DNA of 64,000 nt from Colwellia sp. (GCA_013215385.1 JABSOY010000008.1:186001-250000), one strand, 5' to 3'. Shown: positions 28,249-39,108, counted from the first letter of the stretch. Program-made: numbers and translations. Notes: generated by a model from the sequence alone, not told the origin.

Positions 28249-28295
28249 TTATTATCCTAATTTTCAACTTCTTTGTTTTTTATTCAAGCATATAA

Positions 28296-29276
28296 TTAAA
28301 GGTTATAAGGTAATTCAACGACAGTGAGTGATGACTGTTCTTGTTTTTTGATGCGTAACTTAGTGGTCGCATCAATATCGCTGGCTAATACCGCTTGTAA
28401 GTAACAACAACCGTCATCACTGATATAACTTGCTAATACATCGCCGGCTTTACGCCAGTTTTCACCTAATTGTTGTTCAATAATATCACCAGCTTGTATT
28501 GTGTCATTACTTGCCTGTGGCGCTGTTCCTTGCAAAGAAAATAAAGCGCGTTTGTTTTTACCTAAATACTGCATGCGAGCAACAGTTTCTTGGCCTAAAT
28601 AACAACCTTTAGTAAAACTAATGCCGTGAATAGCCTGTAAATTGAGCATTTGCGGAACATAAGTCGATACAGTTTCGGGTGCCAATAATGGAAAACCTTC
28701 GTTGATTTCAATTAAATCCCACAAGCTTTGTGAATAAGTAGCTAGATTGAAATCTGTAATTATTCTTTCTATATTTTCTTTGTTATCAATAAGCAAGTAA
28801 CGCGTTTGTTTGCCGGCTAGGTAAACAATACTGGTGCTTCCTACTTCTAATACCGGCGTTAAACTGTTTGGCAATTCAACAAACTTCTTATGCAACACGT
28901 CAGTAGCATTCTTACCAGCAATCGCATAAAACGTTAAGTCTTCAGCTTTATCGATGGTTACTTTTGCAAAAACGGCAAATTTTTTCAATTCTGCTAATGA
29001 TGCGTTAGTACTTGTTGCTGGTTGTAATAATAAATGTGATTGCTGACGGTTTATCATGCGAAATACTGAGAATACTTTGCCCTTAGCGTCACAATGCGCA
29101 CCAATTAATAGGTTATTATCATCAAGTGTATTTACATCACAAGTGACTTGCCCTTGTAAGTATTTACTTTGTTCTTCGCCAGATAAGGTAATTGCGCCAT
29201 ATTCAGCTAAGCTAATAGCGAAAGCATCAGGTAAGTTATCGTAATCAGGTAACGTGGTTACAAGGGGATTTGTCAT
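28296..29276 (-). CDS. ygfZ: Folate-binding protein YgfZ (iron-sulfur/tRNA modification factor)
   Basis: 326 aa, a GcvT-fold protein. The YgfZ signature KGCYLGQE is present (FTKGCYLGQETVARM), including the cysteine needed for function. YgfZ helps assemble or repair certain iron-sulfur enzymes such as MiaB. Divergent from sdhE-ygfX, the same arrangement as in enterobacteria. No strong ribosome site precedes the ATG. Confidence 0.92.
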   Translation of the reverse strand: MTNPLVTTLPDYDNLPDAFAISLAEYGAITLSGEEQSKYLQGQVTCDVNTLDDNNLLIGAHCDAKGKVFSVFRMINRQQSHLLLQPATSTNASLAELKKFAVFAKVTIDKAEDLTFYAIAGKNATDVLHKKFVELPNSLTPVLEVGSTSIVYLAGKQTRYLLIDNKENIERIITDFNLATYSQSLWDLIEINEGFPLLAPETVSTYVPQMLNLQAIHGISFTKGCYLGQETVARMQYLGKNKRALFSLQGTAPQASNDTIQAGDIIEQQLGENWRKAGDVLASYISDDGCCYLQAVLASDIDATTKLRIKKQEQSSLTVVELPYNL

Positions 29277-29446
29277 ATTAATATCGCGCTATCATTCTAG
29301 GGGTAATCAAATAATGAGGACTTTATTAAATATTTCAAGGTGATTATTCTGAATCAGTACTTTATTTTAATTGAACACCCAAACATTATTGTATTGGTTA
29401 ATGACTTTGTTAGAATACGCGCAGATTTTATTTTTAATGGTGTTAT

Positions 29447-29698
29447 ATGTCACTTACCGATAATAAACCGCGTTTGAGATGGGCTTGCCGTCGTGGAATG
29501 CTTGAATTAGATGTACTTTTTATGCCCTTTATTGAAGAGGCTTATGATTTGCTTTCGACAAAAGAAAAGCAAGTTTTCGAACGTTTATTAGCAGAGCAAG
29601 ACCCAGAGTTATTCGCTTGGTTTATGGGGCATCAAGTTTGTGAAGATAAAGAGCTTAACGACATGGTCCAGTTTATTCTCGGTCGCGTTAAAGTATAA
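29447..29698 (+). CDS. sdhE: Succinate dehydrogenase flavinylation factor SdhE
   Basis: 83 aa. Carries the family motif RRGMLELD with the RGxxE core needed to attach FAD covalently to SdhA and FrdA. The DPELFAWFMG segment is also typical. Full length for the family. A ygfX-type gene follows in overlapping or adjacent position, as is usual for sdhE operons. Confidence 0.95.
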   Translation: MSLTDNKPRLRWACRRGMLELDVLFMPFIEEAYDLLSTKEKQVFERLLAEQDPELFAWFMGHQVCEDKELNDMVQFILGRVKV

Positions 29699-30026
29699 TA
29701 TTGATGTTGATAAAACATGTAAAAAGCTAAGCTTTTTACATGTGCATTGTTTATTATCTAAAAGTTTCACTTTAACACTCAGTGGCGAATGTAAATTTTC
29801 TGTGCAAGAAACAAAACAGTTAAGCGGTTTAAGTAGAATTGGTTTTTGGGGCTGCTGGTTAGCTTTTGAAGGTGAAGACTTGAAAAACTTACCTTTTCTT
29901 AAAAAACTACTGAAAAAATTAAGTCCATCAACTGTCTTTATACCTAAAAGCAGCGTAACGCCGAAGCAATATGCTAGGTTATGCCGTGTCGTCATGAAAC
30001 TAAATGCTAACTCTAAAACCGAGTAA
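29640..30026 (+). CDS. ygfX: YgfX-like protein, apparently lacking the membrane hairpin
   Basis: The C-terminal 85 residues (from SFTLTLSGECKF to LCRVVMKL) follow the pattern of the E. coli YgfX soluble domain, and the gene sits directly after sdhE where ygfX belongs. The N-terminal part, which in YgfX holds two membrane helices, is missing: little more than 60 bp lie between the sdhE stop and the conserved region, and a 29-bp palindrome fills half of that. The open frame begins at a GTG inside sdhE; a GTG at 29742 is another option, while the ATG at 29704 reads into a stop after eight codons. It may be a remnant. Confidence 0.5.
   Translation: MKIKSLTTWSSLFSVALKYNIDVDKTCKKLSFLHVHCLLSKSFTLTLSGECKFSVQETKQLSGLSRIGFWGCWLAFEGEDLKNLPFLKKLLKKLSPSTVFIPKSSVTPKQYARLCRVVMKLNANSKTE
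29715..29743. repeat. 29-bp perfect palindrome at the sdhE/ygfX junction
   Basis: ACATGTAAAAAGCT (29715-29728) and AGCTTTTTACATGT (29730-29743) are exact reverse complements around a single A. As a result both strands encode the peptide CKKLSFLHV. It begins 17 bp after the sdhE stop. It could be a terminator-like hairpin or the scar of a rearrangement. Confidence 0.85.
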
Positions 30027-30039
30027 GCATGTCGGTAAG

Positions 30040-31644
30040 TTAACTTTTAGGTACTAAAACGGTTGCTGTGGCTGTTTCAGATAGTTCGGGATGATCTAAG
30101 GTGTAGTGTAATCCTCTACTTTCTTTTCGCTCCATAGCACAGCGAATAATCAATTCAGCTACTTGTACCAGATTTCTTAATTCTAATAAATTATTGCTGA
30201 CACGAAAGTTTTGATAATAATCATCCATTTCTTTTTGCAGTAATTCAACACGATGCAAAGCACGTTCTAAACGTTTTGTCGTCCGAACAATACCGACATA
30301 GTCCCACATAAATAAGCGCAGTTCGTGCCAGTTATGCTGTATTACAACTTCTTCATCTGAATTAATAACGCGGCTTTCATCCCATGCTGGCAGGTCTTTA
30401 ACAAGTTCTTGGTGATCAATGTTTTGCTCAATATCTAAAGCCGCCGCGCGGGCAAAGACTAAACATTCTAACAATGAATTACTCGCCATGCGATTAGCGC
30501 CATGTAAACCCGTATAGGCCACTTCACCAATGGCATATAAGTTATCAATATCAGTTCTACTTTGTTTGTTGATCATGACACCACCACAAGTATAGTGAGC
30601 GGCTGGAACAACTGGCATTGGTTGTTTTGTCATATCAATACCTAACGATTTGGTTTTCTCATAAATATTGGGGAAATGTTGCTTGATAAATTCCGCGGAT
30701 TTATGGCTAATATCTAAGTACATGCAATCAGCGCCAAGACGCTTCATTTCGAAATCAATAGCACGAGCCACGATGTCACGGGGGGCAAGCTCGGCACGTT
30801 CATCAAAGCTAGGCATGAAACGACTACCGTCTGGTCGGCGTAAAATTGCGCCTTCCCCTCTTAATGCCTCTGTTAATAGGAAATTTCCTGCGTCAGGATG
30901 AAATAGGCAAGTGGGATGGAATTGGTTGAATTCCATATTGGCTACTCGACAGCCTGCACGCCAAGCCATGGCAATACCATCACCGCTGGCAACATCTGGG
31001 TTCGATGTATATTGATAAACTTTACTTGCGCCACCCGTGGCTAAAATAGTTTTTTTAGCAAAAATTCGTTCAACGCGCTCATTGTTGCGATTCCAAATAT
31101 AGGCACCAATGCACTTTTTCTCTGTTGTTTGTGTGTTATCAATCGGCTCACACACTAAATCAACCGCATTATAACGTTCGAATATACGTATTCGACTGTG
31201 GTTTTTAACTTGATCAACTAACGTGGTTTGAATTGCTTGACCCGTGGCATCGGCAGAATGAAGAATGCGTCGATGACTATGGCCGCCTTCCCGTGTTAAA
31301 TGGTAACGTAATTCTCCGTTGGCGTCTTCTTCCTGATCAAAGTCTACACCTTGGCCAATAAGCCATTCTAAACAAGCTCGAGCATTTTCTGCGGTATATT
31401 GCACAACCTCTTGATCACATAAACCAGCACCAGCAATTAAAGTATCATTAACATGTGCGGCAATACTGTCGTTTTCATCAAATACGGCGGCAATGCCTCC
31501 TTGAGCAAAAAAAGTAGAGCCGGCATTGACCAAGGCTTTACTGAGTACAACAACATCAGAATTTTTTGCTAAATGCAGAGCAAGTGTTAAACCAGCCGCA
31601 CCACTACCAATAATTAGTACGTCACAGTTATGTTGTTTGTTCAT
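30040..31644 (-). CDS. nadB: L-aspartate oxidase
   Basis: 534 aa, FAD-dependent. Oxidises L-aspartate to iminoaspartate, the first step of NAD de novo synthesis. The Rossmann motif [14 protein letters not shown] is at 13-26, the flavin-linked region [19 protein letters not shown] follows, and [12 protein letters not shown] and HTCGG-type (HYTCGGVMI) active-site segments are present. Convergent with the ygfX remnant, 13 bp apart, and divergent from rpoE, the order seen in E. coli. Confidence 0.95.
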   Translation of the reverse strand: MNKQHNCDVLIIGSGAAGLTLALHLAKNSDVVVLSKALVNAGSTFFAQGGIAAVFDENDSIAAHVNDTLIAGAGLCDQEVVQYTAENARACLEWLIGQGVDFDQEEDANGELRYHLTREGGHSHRRILHSADATGQAIQTTLVDQVKNHSRIRIFERYNAVDLVCEPIDNTQTTEKKCIGAYIWNRNNERVERIFAKKTILATGGASKVYQYTSNPDVASGDGIAMAWRAGCRVANMEFNQFHPTCLFHPDAGNFLLTEALRGEGAILRRPDGSRFMPSFDERAELAPRDIVARAIDFEMKRLGADCMYLDISHKSAEFIKQHFPNIYEKTKSLGIDMTKQPMPVVPAAHYTCGGVMINKQSRTDIDNLYAIGEVAYTGLHGANRMASNSLLECLVFARAAALDIEQNIDHQELVKDLPAWDESRVINSDEEVVIQHNWHELRLFMWDYVGIVRTTKRLERALHRVELLQKEMDDYYQNFRVSNNLLELRNLVQVAELIIRCAMERKESRGLHYTLDHPELSETATATVLVPKS

Positions 31645-31771
31645 AAAGTTTTGATTTTGATGTATCCTATATATAGCAGGAATCTTAACGGTTATTCGCG
31701 CTTGGGAACAGGAAAAACAAGTGGTATTTAAAGATATTTATAAGTTTTTTGAAATTAAATGAATATTTTTA

Positions 31772-31798
31772 GAACTTTTTCAAATAAGTGCAGTCCTA
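31772..31798 (+). promoter_or_regulatory. Possible sigma-E promoter of rpoE
   Basis: GAACTT at 31772-31777 matches the sigma-E -35 core (GGAACTT). A 16-base spacer leads to TCCTA at 31794-31798, a partial match to the -10 (TCTGA/TCAAA). rpoE is autoregulated in E. coli and this lies about 75 bp before its start. The -10 match is weak. Confidence 0.4.
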
Positions 31799-31874
31799 CT
31801 TGATGTGTTTGCCATGAGCCAGATGTTAAACTAGATTTTAAAAGTGTAATTGAAAATTAGGAGTATTGGCTCAA

Positions 31875-32453
31875 ATGAGCGAAATAAACGTTGACCAAAA
31901 ATTGGTTGAACGAGTACAACGCGGCGATAAAAGTGCTTTTAACCTTTTGGTGACAAAGTATCAGCATAAAGTAGCAAATTTAGTGTCGCGTTATGTAAAG
32001 AATCAAAGTGATGTACCGGATATAGTTCAAGAAGCATTTATAAAGGCTTATAGAGCCTTACCTAATTTTAGAGGTGACAGTGCTTTTTATACTTGGCTTT
32101 ATCGAATAGCAGTAAATTGTGCAAAAAATCATAATGTTGCTAGTAACAGGAAACCACCAGGTTCAGATATAGAAGTAGAAGATGCAGAGATTTATGATTC
32201 AGGTGAAGCACTGAGGGAAAACGCTTCCCCTGAAAAACTATTATTAACGAGTGAAATTAAAAAAGTTATTTTTGATACCATTGATCAGTTGCCTGAAGAT
32301 TTACGAACAGCAATTAACTTGCGTGAATTAGAAGGGTTAAGTTATGAAGATATAGCGACTATCATGGATTGTCCTGTTGGTACTGTACGTTCGAGGATAT
32401 TTAGAGCTCGTGATGCAGTAGACAAGAAAATCAGGCCATTACTACAACACTAA
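31875..32453 (+). CDS. rpoE: RNA polymerase sigma factor RpoE (sigma-E)
   Basis: 192 aa from the ATG at 31875, which matches the E. coli start (MSE) and has GGAG eleven bases upstream; the TTG at 31866 is too close to that site. Region 2 (LVTKYQHKVANLVSRYV, DIVQEAFIKAYRALPNFRG) and region 4 (LRELEGLSYEDIATIMDCPVGTVRSR) are almost the enterobacterial sequence. It directs envelope-stress transcription when released from RseA. It heads the rpoE-rseA-rseB-rseC operon. Confidence 0.97.
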   Translation: MSEINVDQKLVERVQRGDKSAFNLLVTKYQHKVANLVSRYVKNQSDVPDIVQEAFIKAYRALPNFRGDSAFYTWLYRIAVNCAKNHNVASNRKPPGSDIEVEDAEIYDSGEALRENASPEKLLLTSEIKKVIFDTIDQLPEDLRTAINLRELEGLSYEDIATIMDCPVGTVRSRIFRARDAVDKKIRPLLQH

Positions 32454-32534
32454 TGAGCGACATAAGTTTGTAGTATTAACGAAAAATTTATTATAATTTA
32501 CACAAGCAAAAGTGTTGATTTTTAAGGTGTATAT

Positions 32535-33152
32535 ATGAGTGAAAATAAGTTTGAGACAGTGTCATCATGTGTTGATAATTTCCAACATAATGAAAGTACA
32601 TTCGATGAAATCATCAAGGATGAACATTTGTCTGCTACTTGGGATCGTTATCATTTGATTGGGGATGTTTTACGAAATGATACTCCAGATATTTTTCAAT
32701 TCGATTTATCTGCTGAAATAGCAAGTGCTATTGCAGATGAACCGACAATTTTAGCTCCCAAAGCCAAGAACGTTTTCACACTGAAATTCAAAGCTAAAGT
32801 TGTAGAGTTAGCCAAACCTTTTGGTCAACTAGCCATCGCTGCATCTGCGGCGGGTCTGATGGTATTAGGTGTACAATCTAACGTGGCACAAAATAATGAC
32901 ACAATTTTGCCAAGTCAAATAGTGCAAACTATTCCTATGGCAGGCATAGCTGAGCCGGTAAGCTTGAATTTTCAACAGCCAGACCGAGCTTCACAGAAGA
33001 AGGCTTATATCGAGCAACAACGACGTTTTTATGCTTTACTTTCTGATCATCAGCAACAAATCAAGCTAGGATCTGTTACTGTGAATGTCGTAGACAATGC
33101 AAATAAAAATACGGAAACTGATACGAAAAAGGTTAATGAATATAATAAATGA
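32535..33152 (+). CDS. rseA: Anti-sigma-E factor RseA
   Basis: 205 aa. The N-terminal cytoplasmic part (ETVSSCVDNF, then HLSATWDRYHLIGDVLR) is the sigma-E-binding anti-sigma domain. A single membrane helix is at about 96-113 (FGQLAIAASAAGLMVLGV). The periplasmic tail has the region recognised by RseB and cleaved by DegS/RseP under stress. It overlaps rseB by 4 bp (ATGA), so translation is coupled. Confidence 0.93.
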   Translation: MSENKFETVSSCVDNFQHNESTFDEIIKDEHLSATWDRYHLIGDVLRNDTPDIFQFDLSAEIASAIADEPTILAPKAKNVFTLKFKAKVVELAKPFGQLAIAASAAGLMVLGVQSNVAQNNDTILPSQIVQTIPMAGIAEPVSLNFQQPDRASQKKAYIEQQRRFYALLSDHQQQIKLGSVTVNVVDNANKNTETDTKKVNEYNK

Positions 33153-34111
33153 AATTATTAAGTAGTACTTTACTGCTGTTAAGTCTGAGCTTCTCAGCAG
33201 TTGCCGATGAAAGTAAGTCAGCTAAAGTTTGGCTAGACCGGTTATCCTCTTCACTAAAATCATTAAATTTCAGCACATCTTTTGTTGTTATTAAAAATAA
33301 TCAAGCACAGCCGTATCATTGGTTTCATGGTGTGGATGAAAATGATACACAGTTAGAAATTATTTCTTCACTGAACGGTCCGCGCCGCGACATTTTACGT
33401 ATCGGTGATATTGTCAGTTATATTGAACCTGAATCACCGCCTTATTCGGTAACATCTAAACAAATTAGTGGTCCAATTCCTGCTATTTTATCCGGTGATA
33501 TAACACAACTGGAAAGTGGTTACGATTTCATTTCTGTAGGGCGAAGTCGCATTTTAGGTCGTCCAGCTCAGCTTATTAGAATTGAAGCTAAAAAGGCTTA
33601 CCGCTATGCCTATTGGCTTTGGTTAGATCAAAAGTCTGGTATGTTATTGAAACTATCTATTGTGACTAAAAAGGGTCAGCAGTTGGAGCAGATCCAATTT
33701 ACCCATTTAGAAGTGACTCAAAAACTATCTGAACCCTTATTACAGCTGCAGTCAACGGAGCTGCCAATCATAGTTGATATCCCGCAACAATATCTGCAGC
33801 AAGCATTGCAATGGCAGGTGAATTGGTTGCCTGAAGGATTTAGACAAGTTAATTCAAATCGTCATAAAATATCACTGACTAAACAGCCGGTTGAGTTTAT
33901 GTTGTTTAGTGACGGTTTAGTCGATATTTCTATTTATGTAAACGGGACTAAAGAGAAAAAACGAGATGCTGATTTTGTAATGGACGGTGCTACCGTAGTG
34001 CTAAATCAAGTTAATAAAGGTATTGAGGTTAGTGTTGTCGGTAAAATACCTTCACAAACAGCGAAGGCGATTGCCGATTCTATTACAATCATGGCGCCTA
34101 AAGCACCATGA
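33149..34111 (+). CDS. rseB: Sigma-E regulatory protein RseB
   Basis: 320 aa with a signal peptide (LLSSTLLLLSLSFSAVADE). The periplasmic protein binds the RseA tail and mislocalised lipopolysaccharide or lipoprotein, protecting RseA from proteolysis. The MucB/RseB fold is seen in the LNFSTSFVVIKNNQAQPYHWFHG start and the C-terminal domain with NWLPEGFRQV. It overlaps both rseA and rseC by 4 bp. Confidence 0.93.
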   Translation: MKLLSSTLLLLSLSFSAVADESKSAKVWLDRLSSSLKSLNFSTSFVVIKNNQAQPYHWFHGVDENDTQLEIISSLNGPRRDILRIGDIVSYIEPESPPYSVTSKQISGPIPAILSGDITQLESGYDFISVGRSRILGRPAQLIRIEAKKAYRYAYWLWLDQKSGMLLKLSIVTKKGQQLEQIQFTHLEVTQKLSEPLLQLQSTELPIIVDIPQQYLQQALQWQVNWLPEGFRQVNSNRHKISLTKQPVEFMLFSDGLVDISIYVNGTKEKKRDADFVMDGATVVLNQVNKGIEVSVVGKIPSQTAKAIADSITIMAPKAP

Positions 34112-34614
34112 TTGAAGAAAATGCCATAGTTACGTTACTTTATACAAACAGTAACGATTCCTCATTAAGCACGACACTCAATACCGTTAAAGTAGAAAGT
34201 GAGATAAAGTCTAGCTGTAGCGGTTGTAAGCAAGTTGACAATTGCGGGACTGGTCAAGTGGCCAAGGCTTTTCCTCAAAAAAAATTAAGCTTAGATTTAG
34301 AAACGAGCCTACCTGTAAAAGTGGGGGATACCGTCGTGTTAGGCTTGTCAGACAAACATTTGTTACTTTCTGCCTGGCAAGTTTACCTATGGCCGATACT
34401 TGGGTTAATACTTGCGTCAGTACTTGGTCAATGGTTTGTTGAACAGCAAATATTTATCCATGAATTACTTGCTATATTGTTAGGCGTTTTTGGTAGCTAT
34501 GTCGGTTTTTACTTGGCAAGACATCAACAAAAGCGTGGTAAGTACTGTAAATTATTAATTCCTCGTATTTTACGGATAAAAAATTCACCAATAAATATTG
34601 TTGAAATATCGTAA
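34108..34614 (+). CDS. rseC: RseC/MucC-family membrane protein
   Basis: 168 aa. The N-terminal cytoplasmic part carries a cysteine cluster (CSGCKQVDNCGTG) seen in RseC, possibly an iron-sulfur or redox site. Two membrane helices follow (about 91-108 and 117-137). In E. coli RseC modulates sigma-E activity and is linked to SoxR reduction. Overlaps rseB by 4 bp and ends the rse operon; lepA starts 111 bp later. Confidence 0.9.
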   Translation: MIEENAIVTLLYTNSNDSSLSTTLNTVKVESEIKSSCSGCKQVDNCGTGQVAKAFPQKKLSLDLETSLPVKVGDTVVLGLSDKHLLLSAWQVYLWPILGLILASVLGQWFVEQQIFIHELLAILLGVFGSYVGFYLARHQQKRGKYCKLLIPRILRIKNSPINIVEIS

Positions 34615-34725
34615 TAAAAATCTTAATCGACAAGTTAACACAACATAAAGATAGCCCCAGCGCGCTAAATTAGCTAAAATCTCGCCATTATTAAATTAAC
34701 CACAGTATTATTTGAACTTTCATTT

Positions 34726-36516
34726 ATGAAAAATATACGTAACTTCTCAATTATCGCCCATATCGATCACGGTAAATCTACTCTTTCAGATCGTTTGATC
34801 CAACATTGTGGTGGCTTACAAGAACGTGAAATGGAAGCACAAGTGCTAGATTCTATGGACATTGAACGCGAACGTGGTATCACCATTAAAGCGCAAAGTG
34901 TTACTTTAGATTATAAAGCTAAAAATGGTGAGGTTTATCAACTTAACTTTATCGATACACCGGGTCATGTTGATTTTTCCTATGAAGTTTCACGATCACT
35001 TGCTTCATGCGAAGGTGCTTTACTGGTTGTTGATGCCGGACAAGGGGTTGAAGCACAAACGGTAGCTAATTGTTATACCGCCCTTGAGATGGACTTAGAA
35101 GTTTTACCTATTTTAAATAAAATCGATTTACCGCAGGCTGATCCTGATCGTGTTAGCGAAGAAATTGAAGATATTATTGGCATTGATGCAACTGGTGCTG
35201 TGCAGTGTTCAGCAAAAACAGGTCTCGGTATTGAAGATGTTTTAGAAACGATCGTTGAGAATATACCTGGACCTGAAGGTGACCCTAAAGGCAGTTTACA
35301 AGCCTTGATCATTGATTCTTGGTTTGATAATTACCAGGGCGTTGTTTCATTAGTTCGTGTTATGAATGGTGAAGTGAAGAAAGGCGACAAAATGGTGGTT
35401 ATGTCTACAGGGCAAGTCCACCAAATTGATAAAGTCGGTATATTTACGCCTAAGCAAGTCGAGACCGGCATTTTAAGAACCGGCGAAGTAGGCTTTATTA
35501 TCGCTGGCATTAAAGAAATTCATGGTGCGCCTGTTGGTGACACCATCACCATCAGTAAGAAAGAAGCGACTACCGCGCTTGCTGGTTTCAAAAAAGTTCA
35601 GCCACAAGTTTATGCGGGTATCTTTCCTATAAGTTCTGAGGATTTCGAAAATTTCCGTGATGCATTGAACAAACTAAGCTTAAACGATGCTTCATTATTT
35701 TTTGAACCAGAGAATTCATCAGCACTTGGTTTTGGTTTTAGAATTGGTTTTCTTGGTATGTTACACATGGAAATTGTTCAAGAGCGCTTAGCACGTGAAT
35801 ATGATCTTGACTTAATAACGACTGCTCCTACGGTTAACTATGAAGTTGCTTGTACTAATGGTGAAGTTTTATCTATAGATAACCCTGGTGATTTACCAGC
35901 GGTTAATAATATTGATGAAATTCGTGAACCTATTGTGCAAGCCAATATTTTAGTACCACAAGAGCATTTAGGTAATGTTATTACCTTATGTATTCAAAAG
36001 CGTGGTGTACAAAAAGATATTATTTATCACGGTAATCAAGTTGCCGTAACCTATGAGTTACCGATGGCCGAAGTGGTGATGGATTTCTTTGATAAATTGA
36101 AATCTACTAGCCGTGGTTATGCTTCTCTTGATTATAACTTTGTGCGTTTTGAACCTGCAGACATGGTACGAGTTGATGTGATGATCAATGGCGATCGGGT
36201 TGATGCACTCGCAATGATCACCCATAGAGGTAATTCAGTTGCTCGTGGTCGGATGTTGGTTGATAAATTAAAAGAACTTATTCATCGCCAAATGTTTGAT
36301 ATTGCGATTCAGGCCGCTATTGGTAATAACGTGATTGCACGTACAACGGTGAAGCAATTACGTAAGAATGTTACCGCGAAATGTTACGGTGGTGATATTT
36401 CACGTAAGAAAAAACTATTACAAAAGCAAAAGGATGGAAAAAAACGTATGAAACAAGTTGGTAACGTTGAAGTACCGCAAGAAGCGTTTTTAGCTGTACT
36501 TAAACTAGAAAGTTAA
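34726..36516 (+). CDS. lepA: Translation factor LepA (EF4)
   Basis: 596 aa, a ribosome-binding GTPase of the EF-G type. GTPase motifs: AHIDHGKST (11-19), [14 protein letters not shown], and SAKTG. The C-terminal LepA-specific domain ends in [21 protein letters not shown]. It acts on stalled or initiating ribosomes at the membrane. lepB follows after 10 bp, in the widespread lepA-lepB order. Confidence 0.97.
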   Translation: MKNIRNFSIIAHIDHGKSTLSDRLIQHCGGLQEREMEAQVLDSMDIERERGITIKAQSVTLDYKAKNGEVYQLNFIDTPGHVDFSYEVSRSLASCEGALLVVDAGQGVEAQTVANCYTALEMDLEVLPILNKIDLPQADPDRVSEEIEDIIGIDATGAVQCSAKTGLGIEDVLETIVENIPGPEGDPKGSLQALIIDSWFDNYQGVVSLVRVMNGEVKKGDKMVVMSTGQVHQIDKVGIFTPKQVETGILRTGEVGFIIAGIKEIHGAPVGDTITISKKEATTALAGFKKVQPQVYAGIFPISSEDFENFRDALNKLSLNDASLFFEPENSSALGFGFRIGFLGMLHMEIVQERLAREYDLDLITTAPTVNYEVACTNGEVLSIDNPGDLPAVNNIDEIREPIVQANILVPQEHLGNVITLCIQKRGVQKDIIYHGNQVAVTYELPMAEVVMDFFDKLKSTSRGYASLDYNFVRFEPADMVRVDVMINGDRVDALAMITHRGNSVARGRMLVDKLKELIHRQMFDIAIQAAIGNNVIARTTVKQLRKNVTAKCYGGDISRKKKLLQKQKDGKKRMKQVGNVEVPQEAFLAVLKLES

Positions 36517-36526
36517 TAGGGATATT

Positions 36527-37447
36527 ATGGCTGTTTATTTTTCAATATTTTTAGTTATTCTTACCGCTATTACCGGATTAGTTTGGTTGGCTGATAAGTT
36601 TTATTTAGCCTCACGACGCCAGTTCAAGTTAACGGAAGCTCAAGCACAGTGCAAAGAAGACTTATCTGACGACGTGGCTGCTAAATTAACGGAACCTTCT
36701 GCAGCTGTTGATACTGCAGTACAAATATTTCCTGTTATTGCTTTTGTCTTAATATTGCGTTCATTTTTATGGGAACCCTTTCAAATTCCATCAGGCTCAA
36801 TGATGCCAACTTTGCTTGATGGTGACTTTATCTTAGTGAACAAATTTAACTACGGCTTACGTGATCCTGTTGCTCGTAATAAGTTTTTTGACGTTAACCT
36901 ACCTGAACGTGGTGATGTTGTTGTTTTTAAATATCCTCGCGATCCTAAAATTGATTATATTAAACGTGTTATCGGTTTACCGGGGGATAGAATTATTTAT
37001 CGTAATAAATCGATATATATCAAACCTGCATGCCAAGAAAGTGACGAAAAATGTCCTGATTTTAAGCAAGTTGTTCAAACCCTTAAAAAAGAAAGTGAAT
37101 CTCCTGATGGTTCATATGGCTTAAGCCGTTATTCGTCAAAAATGCCAAATAAAACCCACGATATTCTAATTGATAATCAAATATTGCCACGTACTCAGCA
37201 TTATTTTCAACAACAGGGCAGCCAGCGTGATGAATTTGTCGTGCCAGCAGGACATTATTACGTAATGGGTGATAATCGAGATAATAGTCTCGATGGCCGT
37301 TTTTGGGGCTTCGTACCCGAAGAAAACTTAGTCGGAGAGGCTGTTGCTATATGGATGAGTTTCGATTTTGATCGTGATGAAAATAGTGTGTTACCCAAAT
37401 GGATACCCACTAATGTACGCTTTGAACGTTTAGGCGGAATAAACTAA
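36527..37447 (+). CDS. lepB: Signal peptidase I
   Basis: 306 aa. N-terminal membrane helices at about 3-22 and 67-82, then the periplasmic catalytic part with S91 in PSGSMMPT and K146 in [12 protein letters not shown], the Ser/Lys dyad. [17 protein letters not shown] near the C-terminus is box E. It removes signal peptides from exported proteins. It sits between lepA (10 bp) and rnc (2 bp). Confidence 0.96.
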   Translation: MAVYFSIFLVILTAITGLVWLADKFYLASRRQFKLTEAQAQCKEDLSDDVAAKLTEPSAAVDTAVQIFPVIAFVLILRSFLWEPFQIPSGSMMPTLLDGDFILVNKFNYGLRDPVARNKFFDVNLPERGDVVVFKYPRDPKIDYIKRVIGLPGDRIIYRNKSIYIKPACQESDEKCPDFKQVVQTLKKESESPDGSYGLSRYSSKMPNKTHDILIDNQILPRTQHYFQQQGSQRDEFVVPAGHYYVMGDNRDNSLDGRFWGFVPEENLVGEAVAIWMSFDFDRDENSVLPKWIPTNVRFERLGGIN

Positions 37448-37449
37448 TT

Positions 37450-38139
37450 GTGAAAAGCTCAGCATTAGCACTTAAAAGACTTAGTAATAAGATCGGCTAT
37501 ACTTTCAATAACATTGATTTATTACTGCAAGCTTTAACGCACCGTAGCGCTAAAGGAACACATAACGAACGCTTAGAATTTTTGGGCGATTCAATTTTAG
37601 GCTATGTTATTGCGGAGGTCTTATTTCAAAAATTTCCTACAAATGACGAAGGTGATTTAACACGTATGCGTTCAACGCTTGTCCGTGGGGTCACTTTAGC
37701 CGAAATTGGACGTGGCTTTAATTTAGGTGAACACCTTATTTTAGGACCTGGTGAGTTAAAAAGTGGTGGTCACCGCCGGGATTCCATTTTAGAAGATGCA
37801 GTAGAAGCGATAATCGGCGCAGTCTATTTAGACTCTGATAACGATACGGCGAAAGCTTTAGTGTTAAATTGGTTTGCAGACAGGCTTGATAAAATCAAGC
37901 CTGGTAATGAGCAAAAAGATCCTAAAACGCGATTGCAAGAATATTTGCAAGCACGAAAAATTGCTTTACCACTTTATGATGTTGTTCATACCAGTGGTCA
38001 GTCTCATAATCAACAGTTTACCGTTCGTTGTACGACAGCACTGCTTAAAACTGAAGTTATCACCAAAGGCACGAGTCGCCGAAAAGCCGAACAAGCAGCA
38101 GCGCAGCAAGTACTTGCGCTCATTTTAGATAAAAAATAA
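37450..38139 (+). CDS. rnc: Ribonuclease III
   Basis: 229 aa, GTG start 2 bp after lepB. The RNase III signature [14 protein letters not shown] is present, with the acidic metal ligands and the later [15 protein letters not shown] double-stranded RNA-binding domain fills the C-terminus ([11 protein letters not shown] to [11 protein letters not shown]). It processes rRNA precursors and other duplex RNAs. era follows after 17 bp. Confidence 0.96.
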   Translation: MKSSALALKRLSNKIGYTFNNIDLLLQALTHRSAKGTHNERLEFLGDSILGYVIAEVLFQKFPTNDEGDLTRMRSTLVRGVTLAEIGRGFNLGEHLILGPGELKSGGHRRDSILEDAVEAIIGAVYLDSDNDTAKALVLNWFADRLDKIKPGNEQKDPKTRLQEYLQARKIALPLYDVVHTSGQSHNQQFTVRCTTALLKTEVITKGTSRRKAEQAAAQQVLALILDKK

Positions 38140-38156
38140 CTTAGCGAAATATCATC

Positions 38157-39068
38157 ATGACAAGTGAAAACAAACGTTGTGGCTTAATTGCCATTGTTGG
38201 CCGTCCTAATGTAGGTAAGTCTACCCTGCTAAATAGCTTATTAGGTCAAAAAATCAGTATTACCTCACGTAAACCACAAACGACTCGTCATCGTATTCTA
38301 GGTATTTTAACCGAAGAAAATAATCAAGCGGTATTAGTTGATACTCCTGGCCTGCACTCTGAAGAAAAACGCGCGATAAATCGTTTAATGAACCGTGCGG
38401 CAAGCAGTTCTATTGCAGAGGTTGAATTAGTTGTCTTTTTAGTAGAAGGGACGCGCTGGACAGCAGACGACGAATTAGTGCTAACCAAAATCAAACGAAG
38501 TGATGCACGATGTATTTTAGTCGTCAACAAAATTGATAATATTCAAGATAAAGATGAGCTATTACCACATTTACAAGTCTTAGGTGAAAAGCATGATTTT
38601 AGTGATATAGTGCCAATTTCTGCGGTAAAAGGTCACAATGTTGATACTATTCGTAAGCTTTGTATCGACTCTTTACCTGAAGGAGACTTTTGGTTTCCTG
38701 AAGATTACGTTACCGATCGCTCTGGGCGATTCATGGCGTCTGAAATTGTTAGAGAAAAGCTTATCCGCTTTACTGGTGATGAACTTCCTTATTCAACAAC
38801 GGTTGAAATAGAGCAATTTAAAGTTGACGATAAAGGCATTATTCATATTAATGCCTTAATTTTAGTTGAAAGAACAAGTCAAAAACGCATGGTTATTGGT
38901 AATAAGGGCGCACGACTGAAAACCATTGGTCAAGAAGCCCGTCGTGATATGGAAGCCTTGTTTGAACAAAAAGTTTTTCTTGAAACCTGGGTTAAAGTTA
39001 AATCGGGTTGGGCAGATGACGAACGAGCTTTACGTAGTTTAGGTTACGGAGATGATTACTCAGGCTAA
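38157..39068 (+). CDS. era: GTPase Era
   Basis: 303 aa. GTPase motifs [18 protein letters not shown] and NKID are followed by a KH RNA-binding domain ([17 protein letters not shown]) that binds the 3' end of 16S rRNA. Needed for 30S assembly. Lies between rnc and recO as in most gammaproteobacteria. Confidence 0.97.
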   Translation: MTSENKRCGLIAIVGRPNVGKSTLLNSLLGQKISITSRKPQTTRHRILGILTEENNQAVLVDTPGLHSEEKRAINRLMNRAASSSIAEVELVVFLVEGTRWTADDELVLTKIKRSDARCILVVNKIDNIQDKDELLPHLQVLGEKHDFSDIVPISAVKGHNVDTIRKLCIDSLPEGDFWFPEDYVTDRSGRFMASEIVREKLIRFTGDELPYSTTVEIEQFKVDDKGIIHINALILVERTSQKRMVIGNKGARLKTIGQEARRDMEALFEQKVFLETWVKVKSGWADDERALRSLGYGDDYSG

Positions 39069-39108
39069 TTACTATAGTTGTACACGGATAAGGTTTGGAT
39101 GAATAATA

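Noticed and set aside
29609-29995. 128-codon frame on the - strand opposite ygfX
   Set aside because: It runs through the palindrome and mirrors it; sdhE and ygfX on the + strand explain the region better.
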